Shown: positions 1 to 8,874, numbered from the stretch's first letter. The stretch is DNA of 64,000 bases from an uncultured Zoogloea sp. (GCA_937967645.1 CALBTT010000063.1:20721-84720); one strand, 5' to 3'. A program made the numbers and translations. Notes: generated by a model from the sequence alone, not told the origin.

Positions 1-985
1 CCAGGTCGTCGATGCTCTGGTAGCCGCCGAGGGCGGTCTGGATCGCGTACTGCCCGGGCACGTTGGCGCACAGGCGCATCGAGGCCAGCATGTTGAGGCC
101 TTCGATGTAGTCGGCCGCCGGACGCTTGTCGCCGGACACCACCATCCAGCCCGCGCGGTAGCCGCAGGAGCGGTAGTTCTTGGACAGGCCGTTGAAGGTG
201 ATGGTCAGCACATCCTCGGACAGCGCGCCGATGGAGGTGTGGGTCACACCGTCGTACAGCACCTTGTCGTAGACCTCGTCGGCGTAGATGATCAGGCCGT
301 GCTCGCGGGCGATCTGGACGATGGCCTTGAGGGTCTCGTCCGGATAAAGCGCGCCGGTCGGGTTGTTCGGGTTGATGATGACGATGGCCCGGGTCCGCGA
401 CGTGATCTTGGCGCGGATGTCGTCCAGGTCGGGCAGCCACTCGTTGGCCTCGTCACAGATGTAGTGGCGCGGCGTGCCGCCGGACAGGCTCACCGCGGCG
501 GTCCACAGCGGGTAGTCGGGGGCCGGCACCAACACCTCGTCGCCGGTGTTGAGCAGCGCGTTCATGGCCATCACGATCAGCTCGGACACACCGTTGCCGA
601 CGTAGATGTCCTCCAGCGTGACACCCTTGATGTGCTTCTGCTGGGTGTAGTGCATGATCGCCTTGCGGGCCGCGAAGATGCCCTTGGAGTCCGAGTAGCC
701 GGCCGCGTTGGGCAGGTTGCGGATCATGTCGAGCTGGATCTCTTCGGGGGAATCGAAGCCGAAGGCGGCCAGGTTGCCGATGTTCAGCTTGATGATCTTG
801 TGGCCCTCGTCCTCCATCTGCTTCGCCTTTTGCAGCACGGGGCCGCGGATGTCGTAACAGACGTTGGCGAGCTTGTCGGACTTGCGAATGGGTTGCACGG
901 TGCTTTCCGTTTCCTTGCTGGTGAGTGCGGCACCGTTCTCGGCCTGGGGCTTCGAAACGACGCGCAGTTTGGCGTGGCGACTCAT
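1..985 (-). CDS. alaA: AlaA-type alanine/glutamate aminotransferase (3' end beyond window)
   Basis: PLP-dependent class I aminotransferase, probably alanine:2-oxoglutarate transaminase. About 328 N-terminal residues are present; the C-terminus lies left of base 1. Visible features are the AlaA-type N-terminus (KLANVCYDIRGPVLQKAK, then LNIGN), the substrate/PLP segment NPNNPTGALYP, DEVYDKVLYD, and the lysine motif NGLSKNYRSCGYRAGW that carries the Schiff-base Lys. The chosen ATG (985) gives an N-terminal extension of about 25 residues relative to E. coli AlaA; it is preceded by a purine-rich AGAGG. It is divergent from the Mth938-domain gene, with 153 bp between starts. The family call is firm; the exact amino donor is inferred. 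Confidence 0.9.
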   Translation of the reverse strand, partial: MSRHAKLRVVSKPQAENGAALTSKETESTVQPIRKSDKLANVCYDIRGPVLQKAKQMEDEGHKIIKLNIGNLAAFGFDSPEEIQLDMIRNLPNAAGYSDSKGIFAARKAIMHYTQQKHIKGVTLEDIYVGNGVSELIVMAMNALLNTGDEVLVPAPDYPLWTAAVSLSGGTPRHYICDEANEWLPDLDDIRAKITSRTRAIVIINPNNPTGALYPDETLKAIVQIAREHGLIIYADEVYDKVLYDGVTHTSIGALSEDVLTITFNGLSKNYRSCGYRAGWMVVSGDKRPAADYIEGLNMLASMRLCANVPGQYAIQTALGGYQSIDDL

Positions 986-1061
986 GATCGGGGCCTCTTA
1001 CCCCATGCTTCCGGTCCGTCCGGCGGGTGGAAGCCGCGACGGGTGCGTGGCGACGCAAAGG

Positions 1062-1067
1062 TATAAT
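1062..1067 (+). promoter_or_regulatory. Possible -10 box for the Mth938-domain gene
   Basis: A perfect TATAAT hexamer lies about 72 bp upstream of the ATG at 1139. No good -35 box is seen 16-18 bp upstream, so this rests on the -10 match and its position in a divergent intergenic gap. Confidence 0.4.
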
Positions 1068-1138
1068 GTTACCCAAGCCGTCCGGGGCCGGCAAATCAGC
1101 CCCCGGCTCGCCCGACCGATTCCAGAGAGTCCGCCCCC

Positions 1139-1516
1139 ATGAAACTCCACCTCGACAAGAGCGACCAGTACAACACCATTGCCCGCTACGACGCCCAGCA
1201 CGTCATGGTCGGCACCACCCGCCACGAATCCAGCGTGATCGTGATGCCCCAGCACATCGAGCCGGACTGGCATCAGGGCGGCTTCGAAACCCTCGACGCC
1301 GCCGCCTTCGAGCACCTCGCCGGCCTGGGCGTCGAGATCCTGATCCTCGGCACCGGCATGAAGCAGCGCTTCCCCCACCCCAGCCTCATGAAGAGCCTGA
1401 TGGCGGCCCGCATCGGTCTCGAGGTGATGGACCTCGGCTCGGCCTGCCGGACCTATAACATTCTCGTCGCCGAGCACCGTAACGTGGCCGCCGCGCTGCT
1501 CTTCGATCCAGTCTGA
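1139..1516 (+). CDS. Mth938-like domain (DUF498) protein
   Basis: A 125-residue protein of the Mth938/DUF498 fold, related to the mitochondrial complex I assembly factor NDUFAF3. The diagnostic segments are the core LGVEILILGTGMKQRF, then GLEVMDLGSACRTYNIL and a C-terminal AAALLFDP. Length is typical (120-130 aa). No catalytic residues are known for the family and its bacterial role is unproven. It lies between the divergent aminotransferase and a peroxiredoxin 93 bp downstream, so the context gives no clear job. Confidence 0.85.
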   Translation: MKLHLDKSDQYNTIARYDAQHVMVGTTRHESSVIVMPQHIEPDWHQGGFETLDAAAFEHLAGLGVEILILGTGMKQRFPHPSLMKSLMAARIGLEVMDLGSACRTYNILVAEHRNVAAALLFDPV

Positions 1517-1609
1517 ACGCCCCTTTCCGTCCATTCTTCATTCAGGACGGATTGCCAGCCCCGCGGCTTGGGATTAGGCTGCTACCGGACAACCTCATCC
1601 GGAGAAACC

Positions 1610-2065
1610 ATGCTCGACCAGGCCGCGCCCGACTTCAGCCTGCCCGCCACCGGCGGCGAGGCGATCACCCTGTCCGCCCTCAAGGGGCACAAGGTGGTCC
1701 TGTACTTCTACCCCAAGGACAGCACGCCCGGCTGCACCACCGAGAGTCAGCAGTTCCGCGACCTCCACGACGCCTTTCTGGCGGCCGGCTGCCTCGTCTT
1801 CGGGATCTCCCGCGACGGCCTCAAGTCTCACGACAACTTCCGCGCCAAGCAGGAACTGCCCTTCCACCTCATTTCCGACCCGGACGAGACCGCCTGCACC
1901 CTGTTCTGCGTCATGAAGATGAAGAACATGTACGGCAAGCAGGTGCGCGGCATCGAGCGCAGCACCTTCGTCATCGACGCCGCCGGCGTGCTTCGCCGTG
2001 AATGGCGCGGCGTCAAGGTGCCTGGCCATGCCCAGGAAGTGCTGGACTACGTGAAGACCCTGTAA
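1610..2065 (+). CDS. bcp: Bcp/PrxQ-type thioredoxin-dependent peroxiredoxin
   Basis: Thiol peroxidase of about 151 aa that reduces hydroperoxides. The start at 1610 has GGAG 6 bp upstream and leaves the family N-terminus MLDQAAPDFSLP; an upstream in-frame ATG at 1568 would add an unrelated tail. The peroxidatic Cys sits in YPKDSTPGCTTES (about residue 42). In many Bcp proteins a resolving Cys lies five residues later; here that position is Gln (CTTESQQFRD). Other cysteines occur in AAGCLVFG, TACTLF and FCVMK, so either a different residue resolves or it acts as a 1-Cys enzyme. PhoH follows 47 bp downstream on the same strand. Confidence 0.92.
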   Translation: MLDQAAPDFSLPATGGEAITLSALKGHKVVLYFYPKDSTPGCTTESQQFRDLHDAFLAAGCLVFGISRDGLKSHDNFRAKQELPFHLISDPDETACTLFCVMKMKNMYGKQVRGIERSTFVIDAAGVLRREWRGVKVPGHAQEVLDYVKTL

Positions 2066-2112
2066 GCCCCGCCGCGCGCCCTCCTCCGACCGACGAAGAG
2101 AATCGAGACATC

Positions 2113-3531
2113 ATGGCCACCCGACGCCCCGCCAAGTCCAAGACCCCAGCCACCAAGCTTTTCGTCCTCGACACCAACGTGCTGATGCACGACCCGACGA
2201 GCCTGTTCCGCTTCGAGGAGCACGACATCTTCGTACCGATGATGACCCTCGAGGAACTCGACTCGAACAAGAAGGGGATGTCGGAGGTCGCCCGCAACGC
2301 CCGCCAGGCCAGCCGCAGCCTCGACGAGATCGTGCAGAGCAGCCCCGACGGCATCGAGGCCGGCATCAGCCTGCTCGCGCCGTCCAGCGAGCTGGCCAGC
2401 GGCCGCCTGTTTCTGCAGACCGAGGCCATCAACGTCCAGTTGCCGGCCGCACTGCCCACCGCCAAGGGTGACAACCAGATCCTCGCGGTGGTGATGCACC
2501 TGTTCGAGAAGTTCGACCGCAAGCGTCCGGTCATCCTGGTGTCCAAGGACATCAACATGCGCATCAAGGCCCGCGCCCTGGGCCTGGAAGCGCAGGACTA
2601 CTTCAACGACAAGGTCCTCGAAGACACCGACCTGCTGTACACCGGCACCAAGGAGATCGACGCCGCCTTCTGGGAAGCCAACGGCAAGGACATGGAGTCG
2701 TGGAAGCAGGAGAGCCGCACCTACTACCGCATCAAGGGCCCCGACACCCCCGACCTGCTGATCAATGAATTCGTCTACCAGGACGGCGAGCAGCCCCTGC
2801 AGGCCTGGGTCAAGGAGAAGGCCGGCAAGACCGTCACCCTCGAGACCCTGATCGACTTCTCCCACCAGAAGAACAATGTGTGGGGCATCACCGCGCGCAA
2901 CCGGGAGCAGAACTTCGCCCTCAACCTGCTGATGAATCCGGAGATCGACTTCGTCACCCTGCTCGGCCAGGCCGGCACCGGCAAGACCCTGCTCACGCTG
3001 GCGGCCAGCCTCACCCAGGTGCTCGAGACCAAGCGCTACTCCGAGATCATCATGACCCGCGTGACCGTGCCGGTGGGCGAGGACATCGGCTTCCTGCCAG
3101 GCACCGAGGAAGAGAAGATGGCCCCCTGGATGGGCGCCCTCGAGGACAACCTGGACGTGCTCAACGGCACCACCGGCGAAGGCGGCGAATGGGGCCGCGC
3201 CGCCACCCGCGACCTGATCCGCAGCCGCATCAAGATCAAGTCCCTCAACTTCATGCGCGGGCGCACCTTCATCAACAAGTTCCTGATCATCGATGAGGCC
3301 CAGAACCTCACGCCCAAGCAGATGAAGACCCTGATCACCCGCGCCGGCCCCGGCACCAAGGTGGTCTGCCTGGGTAACATCGCACAGATCGACACGCCCT
3401 ACCTCACCGAGGGCTCCTCGGGCCTCACCTACGTGGTGGACCGCTTCAAGGGCTGGCCGCACTCGGGCCACATCACCCTGCAGCGGGGCGAGCGCTCGCG
3501 CCTGGCCGACCACGCCGCGGAGGTGCTGTGA
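2113..3531 (+). CDS. PIN domain-PhoH family ATPase
   Basis: Protein of 472 aa in the PhoH2-like arrangement: an N-terminal PIN (VapC-type nuclease) domain followed by a PhoH ATPase/helicase-like domain. The PIN acidic motif is FVLDTNVLMHDP near residues 16-27. Walker A GQAGTGKT lies near residues 284-291 and Walker B FLIIDEAQNLT near residue 391. PhoH2 proteins of this architecture are described as RNA helicase/ribonucleases. The start at 2113 was chosen because it begins the family N-terminus; the in-frame ATG at 2002 lies inside the upstream gene. The stop TGA overlaps the ATG of a micro-ORF, suggesting translational coupling toward the HPt gene. Confidence 0.92.
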   Translation: MATRRPAKSKTPATKLFVLDTNVLMHDPTSLFRFEEHDIFVPMMTLEELDSNKKGMSEVARNARQASRSLDEIVQSSPDGIEAGISLLAPSSELASGRLFLQTEAINVQLPAALPTAKGDNQILAVVMHLFEKFDRKRPVILVSKDINMRIKARALGLEAQDYFNDKVLEDTDLLYTGTKEIDAAFWEANGKDMESWKQESRTYYRIKGPDTPDLLINEFVYQDGEQPLQAWVKEKAGKTVTLETLIDFSHQKNNVWGITARNREQNFALNLLMNPEIDFVTLLGQAGTGKTLLTLAASLTQVLETKRYSEIIMTRVTVPVGEDIGFLPGTEEEKMAPWMGALEDNLDVLNGTTGEGGEWGRAATRDLIRSRIKIKSLNFMRGRTFINKFLIIDEAQNLTPKQMKTLITRAGPGTKVVCLGNIAQIDTPYLTEGSSGLTYVVDRFKGWPHSGHITLQRGERSRLADHAAEVL

Positions 3532-3590
3532 TGAACGCCAGCAAACGTGAACCTCGACGCTCGGCGGTCAGCTGGAGGGCCGGACTATGA
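3531..3590 (+). CDS. Candidate 19-residue micro-ORF coupling PhoH to the HPt gene
   Basis: ATG (3531) overlaps the PhoH stop as TGATG, and its TGA (3588-3590) overlaps the next start as ATGA. It encodes a basic peptide, MNASKREPRRSAVSWRAGL. The GGAGG that would serve the HPt start (3574-3578) lies inside it. It may be only a coupling device; nothing shows that the peptide is functional. Confidence 0.3.
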   Translation: MNASKREPRRSAVSWRAGL

Positions 3591-3922
3591 TCAACTGGGC
3601 TGACCTGGAAGCCCGCTACCAGGGGCGCGACGCCTTCATTGCCCGGCTGCTCGGCATCTTCACCAGCTCCCATGCCAGCTTCTCCGCCCAGATGCGGGAG
3701 TTCACCGCGGCCGGCAACTCGGCCGAGGTGGCCCGGCTCGCCCACTCCCTCAAGAGTTCGGCAGGCAACATCATGGCGATGGAGCTGATGGATCTGGCGC
3801 TGCGCACCGAGCAGGCCGCCCGGCGCAGCGCACCGGAGGCCATGGAACTGGCCCTCCAGCTCTCCGACGAGCTGGAGACCACCCTGGCGGAGATCGAAAC
3901 CCGCCTGGCCTCCCGGGGCTGA
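3587..3922 (+). CDS. Stand-alone HPt phosphotransfer protein
   Basis: A 111-residue four-helix Hpt-domain protein. The phospho-acceptor is His53 in RLAHSLKSSAGNI, the classic HPt signature. It has a GGAGG Shine-Dalgarno 8 bp upstream of ATG 3587. No histidine kinase or response regulator is encoded in the window, so its phosphorelay partners are elsewhere. It is downstream of PhoH and ends 2 bp from the stop of the convergent selU. Confidence 0.88.
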   Translation: MINWADLEARYQGRDAFIARLLGIFTSSHASFSAQMREFTAAGNSAEVARLAHSLKSSAGNIMAMELMDLALRTEQAARRSAPEAMELALQLSDELETTLAEIETRLASRG

Positions 3923-3924
3923 GT

Positions 3925-4977
3925 TCAGGCCGCCAGCAGGCGCGCGGCTTCGGCCAGGGCGGCCGGTTCGAGGGATTCGAGCAACAGCGGGCGGGCCTGA
4001 CCGGCCTGCCTGTAGAGTCCCTCACCGCCGCGCCGATAGGCCGGATCGTAATGGTCGATGATCAGGGAACGGGCCAGCTCATCCCAGCTGGCCTCCTCGA
4101 TCATGGACTGCCAGGCCCCGACCCGCTCATGGCCATGCTGGGGCACCAGCCGCGCCAGGGCGGCCCGGAAGGCCGCCGGCTCACCGATCAGGTCGGCATA
4201 GCAGGTCATCAGGTGAGCCACCCGTGCGTCGAGAGATGCGTCGATGCGCACACATTCACCATCCCGCAGGCGCTCGAACAAGGTGCCCGGCACATGCAGC
4301 CGGCCAATCCGCCGGCTCTCCGACTCGGCCCACACCGGCCGACCCGGCTCCAGGTTGCGCAGGACGCTCCACAGGCCGGTTTCAAAAGCCTTCTGCCCAG
4401 GCTGGCAATCCGCAACCCCGCCCCCCAGCACCGAGCCCCGGTGACGGGCCACCGCCTCGAGGTCCAGCACCTGCTGCCCCTCCCGCGCCAGGGCATCCAG
4501 CAACGCCGTCTTGCCGCTGCCCGTCGGACCGCACAGGATCCGGAAATCGAATCGGGCGGGCAGGCTGTCCAGATCCTCGATCACCCGCTGCCGGAATGAC
4601 TTGTAGCCCCCCTCCAGACGGCGCGCCGCCCAACCGACCTGGCTCAGCACAAGGGTCATCGCACCGCTGCGCTGCCCACCCCGCCAGCAATAGATGAGCG
4701 GCTTCCAGCCCTTGGGCATGGACAGAAAGCGGGTCTCGAGATGGTGTGCTATGTTGCGCGACACCAAGGCCCCCCCCACCTTGCGCGCCTCGAAGGGCGA
4801 GACCTGCTTGTACAGCGTGCCGACCCGGATCCGCTCCTCGTCATCGAGCACCGGGCAATTGATGGCCCCCGGGATGTGGTCCTCGGCGAACTCCGACGGC
4901 GAGCGGACGTCGATGATGGTGTCGAACTCACCGAGCTGATCGACGCTCGCGGAGAAATGGGAAGGATGGGGGAACAT
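3925..4977 (-). CDS. selU: tRNA 2-selenouridine synthase (SelU/MnmH/YbbB)
   Basis: Converts 2-thiouridine to 2-selenouridine at the wobble position of certain tRNAs, using selenophosphate. It is about 350 aa. An N-terminal rhodanese domain carries the catalytic Cys97 (LIYCWRGGQRSGAM), and a C-terminal P-loop domain has GPTGSGKT at 150-157. The start ATG at 4977 gives MFPHPSHFSA; the open frame continues far upstream only as antisense of selD. selU and selD are divergent with only 30 bp between start codons, so their promoters must reach into each other's coding regions. The pairing fits function, since SelD makes the selenophosphate SelU consumes. Confidence 0.95.
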   Translation of the reverse strand: MFPHPSHFSASVDQLGEFDTIIDVRSPSEFAEDHIPGAINCPVLDDEERIRVGTLYKQVSPFEARKVGGALVSRNIAHHLETRFLSMPKGWKPLIYCWRGGQRSGAMTLVLSQVGWAARRLEGGYKSFRQRVIEDLDSLPARFDFRILCGPTGSGKTALLDALAREGQQVLDLEAVARHRGSVLGGGVADCQPGQKAFETGLWSVLRNLEPGRPVWAESESRRIGRLHVPGTLFERLRDGECVRIDASLDARVAHLMTCYADLIGEPAAFRAALARLVPQHGHERVGAWQSMIEEASWDELARSLIIDHYDPAYRRGGEGLYRQAGQARPLLLESLEPAALAEAARLLAA

Positions 4978-5007
4978 GGGAAAAACGACCGATAGACAGG
5001 ACAAAAA

Positions 5008-6057
5008 ATGACAAATGCAACACTCCGACTTACCGAATTGTCTCACGGCGGCGGTTGCGGCTGCAAAATTGCCCCCTCCGTGCTGAGCGAGATGCTGGCC
5101 AGCATGCCGGCAGCCCAGCCCTTCGCCAACCTGATGGTCGGCACCGAGACCGCGGACGATGCCGCCGTGTGGCGCCTCAACGACCAGCAGGCCCTGATCG
5201 CCACCACCGACTTCTTCATGCCCATCGTCGATGACCCCTACGACTTCGGGCGCATCGCCGCCACCAACGCCCTGTCGGACGTCTACGCGATGGGTGGCAC
5301 GCCGATCATGGCCCTGGCCATCGTCGGCATGCCCATCAACACCCTGCCGGTCGAGGTGATCGGCCGCATCCTGGCCGGCGGCGCCAGCGTCTGCGCCGAG
5401 GCCGGCATTCCGGTGGCGGGCGGCCACAGCATCGACTCCCCCGAGCCGATCTACGGCCTGGTCGCCCTGGGCCTGGCCCACCCGGACACCATCAAGCGCA
5501 ACCGCGACGCCCGTGACGGCGACGTGCTGATCCTCGGCAAGCCGCTGGGCGTGGGCGTGCTGGGTTCGGCCATGAAGAAGGGCTTGCTCGATGCCGACGG
5601 CTACGCCCAGATGATCGCCACCACCACCCGGCTCAACCGCCCGGGCCCGGCCCTGGCCGCACTGGACGGGGTGCATGCCCTCACCGACGTGACCGGCTTC
5701 GGCCTGCTCGGCCACCTGCTGGAACTGTGCCGGGGTGCCGGCCTGGAAGCGCAGGTCAGCGCCTCCGCCCTGCCCCTGATCCCGGCCGCCATCCCCTTCG
5801 CCCGTGACGGCATCGGCCCGGGCGCCATTGGCCGCAACCTGGCCAGCTGCGGCGACGCGGTGCGCTTCGAGGCGGGCGTGGAGACCTGGCAGCGTAGCCT
5901 GATGGCCGACGCACAGACGAGCGGCGGGCTGCTGGTGGCGTGTGCTCCGGAGGCCGTGGAGAGCGTGCTGGCGACCTTCCGCCAGGGCGGCTTTGGTGAC
6001 GCAGCGGTGATCGGACGGATGGGCCAGGGACCGGCCCAGGTCAATGTGACGGCCTGA
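5008..6057 (+). CDS. selD: Selenide, water dikinase (selenophosphate synthetase)
   Basis: Makes monoselenophosphate from selenide and ATP. It is 349 aa, normal for the family. The glycine-rich active loop GGGCGCK holds Cys17 and Lys20 at the same numbers as in E. coli SelD; this is the cysteine form, not a selenocysteine form. AIM-synthase-like ATP-binding features include the aspartate pair near TADDAAVW and the C-terminal MADAQTSGGLL. It sits beside selU; no selA, selB or tRNA-Sec is in the window, so selenium use for tRNA is supported here and selenoprotein synthesis cannot be judged. Confidence 0.96.
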   Translation: MTNATLRLTELSHGGGCGCKIAPSVLSEMLASMPAAQPFANLMVGTETADDAAVWRLNDQQALIATTDFFMPIVDDPYDFGRIAATNALSDVYAMGGTPIMALAIVGMPINTLPVEVIGRILAGGASVCAEAGIPVAGGHSIDSPEPIYGLVALGLAHPDTIKRNRDARDGDVLILGKPLGVGVLGSAMKKGLLDADGYAQMIATTTRLNRPGPALAALDGVHALTDVTGFGLLGHLLELCRGAGLEAQVSASALPLIPAAIPFARDGIGPGAIGRNLASCGDAVRFEAGVETWQRSLMADAQTSGGLLVACAPEAVESVLATFRQGGFGDAAVIGRMGQGPAQVNVTA

Positions 6058-6110
6058 GCACCGGACGCCCCCTACCCTGGGGGCGAAGCCCGGACGAGCC
6101 AGGGCCCGCC

Positions 6111-6144
6111 CCGCATTCCACGGGGAGAGAAGCACGGAATGCGG
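6111..6144 (+). repeat. Inverted repeat downstream of selD
   Basis: Nine-base arms (CCGCATTCC / GGAATGCGG) flank a 16-base loop 54 bp after the selD stop. There is no T-run, so it is either a weak terminator/mRNA stabilizer or incidental. The rest of 6058-6269 shows no gene. Confidence 0.4.
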
Positions 6145-6269
6145 GCGGCCTTGGGGGAAGCAAGCAGGCGTAAGACGCGGACTCCGGATCGAAGGGCAAT
6201 TTCGAGGGTCGGAGGAGCCGGGAGCGCGGCCTGCGCGCGCTCCGGTTTAAGACTGTTGTTGCGTCAGGA

Positions 6270-7784
6270 TCAGGCCGGCACGGCCTCTTCCTTCGGCACC
6301 AGCATGGCGCCCTGCTGTTCGTAGCGAAGGTGCCACGCAAAAGCCTCCTGCAGCAGATGCGGGGTGTGACCACCACGCCGGCTGGCCCGCAGGAAGTAAT
6401 CACGCAGCGCATCCTTGTAGAGCGGATCGGCGCAGTGCTCGATGATCTGGCGGGCCCGCTCGCGGGGCGCCAGGCCGCGCAGGTCGGCCAGACCATGTTC
6501 GGTGACGATGACGTCCGTATCGTGTTCGGTGTGATCCACATGCGACACCATCGGCACGATGCTGGAGATCGCCCCATCCTTGGCGATCGACATGGTCACG
6601 AACACCGCCAGGTGGGCGTTGCGGGCGAAGTCGCCGGAGCCGCCGATGCCGTTCATCATGTGGGTGCCGCCCACGTGGGTGGAGTTCACATTGCCGTAGA
6701 TGTCGCACTCCAGCGCCGTGTTGATGCAGATCAGGCCCAGCCGGCGGATCACCTCAGGGTGGTTGGAGATCTCCTGCGGACGCAACACCAGACGTTGCTT
6801 GTAACGCTCGATCTGCCCCAGCACGCGCTCGTAGGCACTCTTCGACAGGGTGATCGACGACGCCGAGGCAAAGCTCAGGCGGCCATCATCGAGCAGCTCG
6901 ACGGTGCTGTCCTGCAGCACCTCGGAGTACATGCGCAGATCCCGGAAGGGCGATTCGAGCATGCCATGCAGCACCGCGTTGGCGATGGTGCCGATGCCCG
7001 CCTGCAGCGGCTGCAGGGCGGTGGACAGACGCCCGGCCTTGACCTCGTGGAACAGGAACTCGTTGAGATGGCCGGCGATGGCGTTCGTCTCCCGGTCCGG
7101 CGGCAGCACATTGGACGGGCTGTCGGCCTTCTCGGTGATCACGATGGCGACGATCTTCTCCGGATCCACCGGGATGTAGGGCAGGCCGATGCGCTGCTCC
7201 GGGGAGATCAGCGGGATCGGCAGGCGGTGCGGCCGGTAGGTGGGGATGTAGATGTCGTGCAGCCCCTCCAGGCCCAGGGGCATGGTCAGGTTGATCTCGA
7301 CGATGATCTTCTTGGCCAGCACCGCGAAGCTGGCCGAATTGCCCACCGAGGTGGTCGGCACGATGCCGCCGTTCTCGGTGATCGCAGTGGCCTCCACCAC
7401 GGCGATGTCCACCGGCGCGATCTGCCCCGAGCGCAGCTGCTCCACGGTCTCGGACAAATGCTGGTCGATGAACTTGACCTCGCCGCCGTTGATCTTGCGG
7501 CGCAGGGTCGGGTCGGCCTGGAAGGGGATGCGGCGGCTGATCACATTCGCCTCCGCCAGCACCTTGTCGATGTCGTTGCCGAGGGACGCACCCGTCATCA
7601 GGGTGATCTGCAGGGGCTCGCGGGCGGCCCGCTCGGCCAGCGCGAAGGGCACGGCCTTGCAGTCACCGGCGCGCGTGAAGCCGCTCATCCCGACGGTCAT
7701 GCCATCGCGGAACAGTTCGGCGGCGGCTTCGGGGGACATGATGCGGTCCCGCAGGCGGGCAAGGCGGATGCGATCCATGGGCAT
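6270..7784 (-). CDS. Acetyl-CoA hydrolase/transferase family: succinyl-CoA:acetate (or propionate) CoA-transferase
   Basis: Class I CoA-transferase of 504 aa. It moves CoA between succinyl-CoA and acetate or a related short acid, closing acetate/propionate assimilation with the TCA cycle. Visible are the N-terminal GMTVGMSGFTRAGD, the catalytic glutamate at about residue 288 (RMYSEVLQDS), and the glycine loop GGTHMMNGIGGSGDF. The start at 7784 has GGAG 9 bp upstream; an ATG two codons later (7778) is an alternative. It is divergent from a LysR gene (starts 153 bp apart), the usual arrangement for a LysR-controlled catabolic gene. Whether acetate or propionate is the natural substrate cannot be read from sequence. 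Confidence 0.9.
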   Translation of the reverse strand: MPMDRIRLARLRDRIMSPEAAAELFRDGMTVGMSGFTRAGDCKAVPFALAERAAREPLQITLMTGASLGNDIDKVLAEANVISRRIPFQADPTLRRKINGGEVKFIDQHLSETVEQLRSGQIAPVDIAVVEATAITENGGIVPTTSVGNSASFAVLAKKIIVEINLTMPLGLEGLHDIYIPTYRPHRLPIPLISPEQRIGLPYIPVDPEKIVAIVITEKADSPSNVLPPDRETNAIAGHLNEFLFHEVKAGRLSTALQPLQAGIGTIANAVLHGMLESPFRDLRMYSEVLQDSTVELLDDGRLSFASASSITLSKSAYERVLGQIERYKQRLVLRPQEISNHPEVIRRLGLICINTALECDIYGNVNSTHVGGTHMMNGIGGSGDFARNAHLAVFVTMSIAKDGAISSIVPMVSHVDHTEHDTDVIVTEHGLADLRGLAPRERARQIIEHCADPLYKDALRDYFLRASRRGGHTPHLLQEAFAWHLRYEQQGAMLVPKEEAVPA

Positions 7785-7937
7785 TGCTGTTTTCTCCGAT
7801 ACTCGTTCTTGGGGTCTGACGCCCCTGGGCGCGCCTCTGATGGACGCCTGGGTGAATCCGGGCACGAGTATAGGTTCGGGAAATCAGTCACTGGATGACT
7901 TAAAATAATCCCATCAAGTCGTTTTCTTCATGATTCG

Positions 7938-8837
7938 ATGGACCTGCGCGCCCTCCGTTACTTCGTCGAAACCGTCCGCCACAACAGCTTCACCCTGGCC
8001 GCCGAGCACCTCTGCGTCACCCAGTCCACGGTCAGCAAGATGCTGCGCCAGCTGGAGGACGAGATCGGCCAGCCCCTGCTGCTGCGGGACGGCCGTCAGC
8101 TGCGCCTGACCGATGCCGGCCGGGTCGTGTTCGAGCGGGCCCAGCAGGCCCTCGGCCTGATGCGCGAGCTGAACCGCGAGCTGGACGACCTCACCACCCT
8201 GGCCCGGGGCGAGCTCACCGTCGGGCTGCCGCCCATGGTCAACCTGCTCTTTCCTCCGGTGGTGAAGGCCTTCCGCGAACAGCACCCGGAGGTCCGCCTG
8301 AATCTGCGGGAAAGTGGCGGGCAGGTCATCGAGCAGCAGGTGGCCAGCGGAGAACTCGAGACCGGGGTCACCGTCTTGCCAGCCGACCCGGCCCTGGGCC
8401 TGGCCACCCTGAGCGTGGGCCGCCATCCGGTGCTGGTGGTCGGCCCCCGGGAAGCCGCCTGGACCCGCGCCAGCCAGCTCGAGCTGAGCGAACTGGCCGG
8501 CGAACCCCTGGTGCTGCCGCCGGATGACTTCTCGCTGACCCGCCAGGTGCGGGACGCCTTCCGCACGATCGGGGCCGAGCCCCTGATCGTCGCCCAGAGC
8601 GGCCAGTGGGATTTCCTGGTGGCGATGGCCGCCGCCGGCCTCGGCACCACCCTGATCCCGGCCCCGCTGCTGGCCCGCCTGCAACCCGATGAAGCCCTGG
8701 CCGTCAGGGCCCTGGCCGAACCGGCGATCAACTGGAATGTGGCCCTGATCCGTGCCCCCGACCGCTATCTGTCCCACGCCGCGCGGGCCTGGCTGGCGGT
8801 CTGCAAGGCCGTCCTGACGCCCACCGCGATGGGCTAA
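7938..8837 (+). CDS. LysR-family transcriptional regulator
   Basis: A 299-residue LTTR. The winged HTH is at residues 1-60 (LRYFVETVRHNSFTLAAEHL, then QSTVSKMLRQLE), followed by a periplasmic-binding-type effector domain from about residue 90. It belongs to the group that includes CidR/YwbI-like regulators. It is divergent from the CoA-transferase, so a role in sensing a short organic acid or its CoA ester is inferred. A MaoC-type hydratase gene follows 37 bp downstream on the same strand and may be cotranscribed. Confidence 0.9.
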   Translation: MDLRALRYFVETVRHNSFTLAAEHLCVTQSTVSKMLRQLEDEIGQPLLLRDGRQLRLTDAGRVVFERAQQALGLMRELNRELDDLTTLARGELTVGLPPMVNLLFPPVVKAFREQHPEVRLNLRESGGQVIEQQVASGELETGVTVLPADPALGLATLSVGRHPVLVVGPREAAWTRASQLELSELAGEPLVLPPDDFSLTRQVRDAFRTIGAEPLIVAQSGQWDFLVAMAAAGLGTTLIPAPLLARLQPDEALAVRALAEPAINWNVALIRAPDRYLSHAARAWLAVCKAVLTPTAMG

Positions 8838-8874
8838 ACTCCGCGGACAATTCCAACCCCACGGAGACAGCCCC

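Noticed and set aside
2047..3513. A 488-codon minus-strand frame opposite the PhoH gene
   Set aside because: Mirror frame of a gene with intact Walker motifs; no homology of its own.
3925..6135. N-terminal extension of selU to 736 aa
   Set aside because: The added residues are antisense of selD and low-complexity; SelU has its proper start at 4977.
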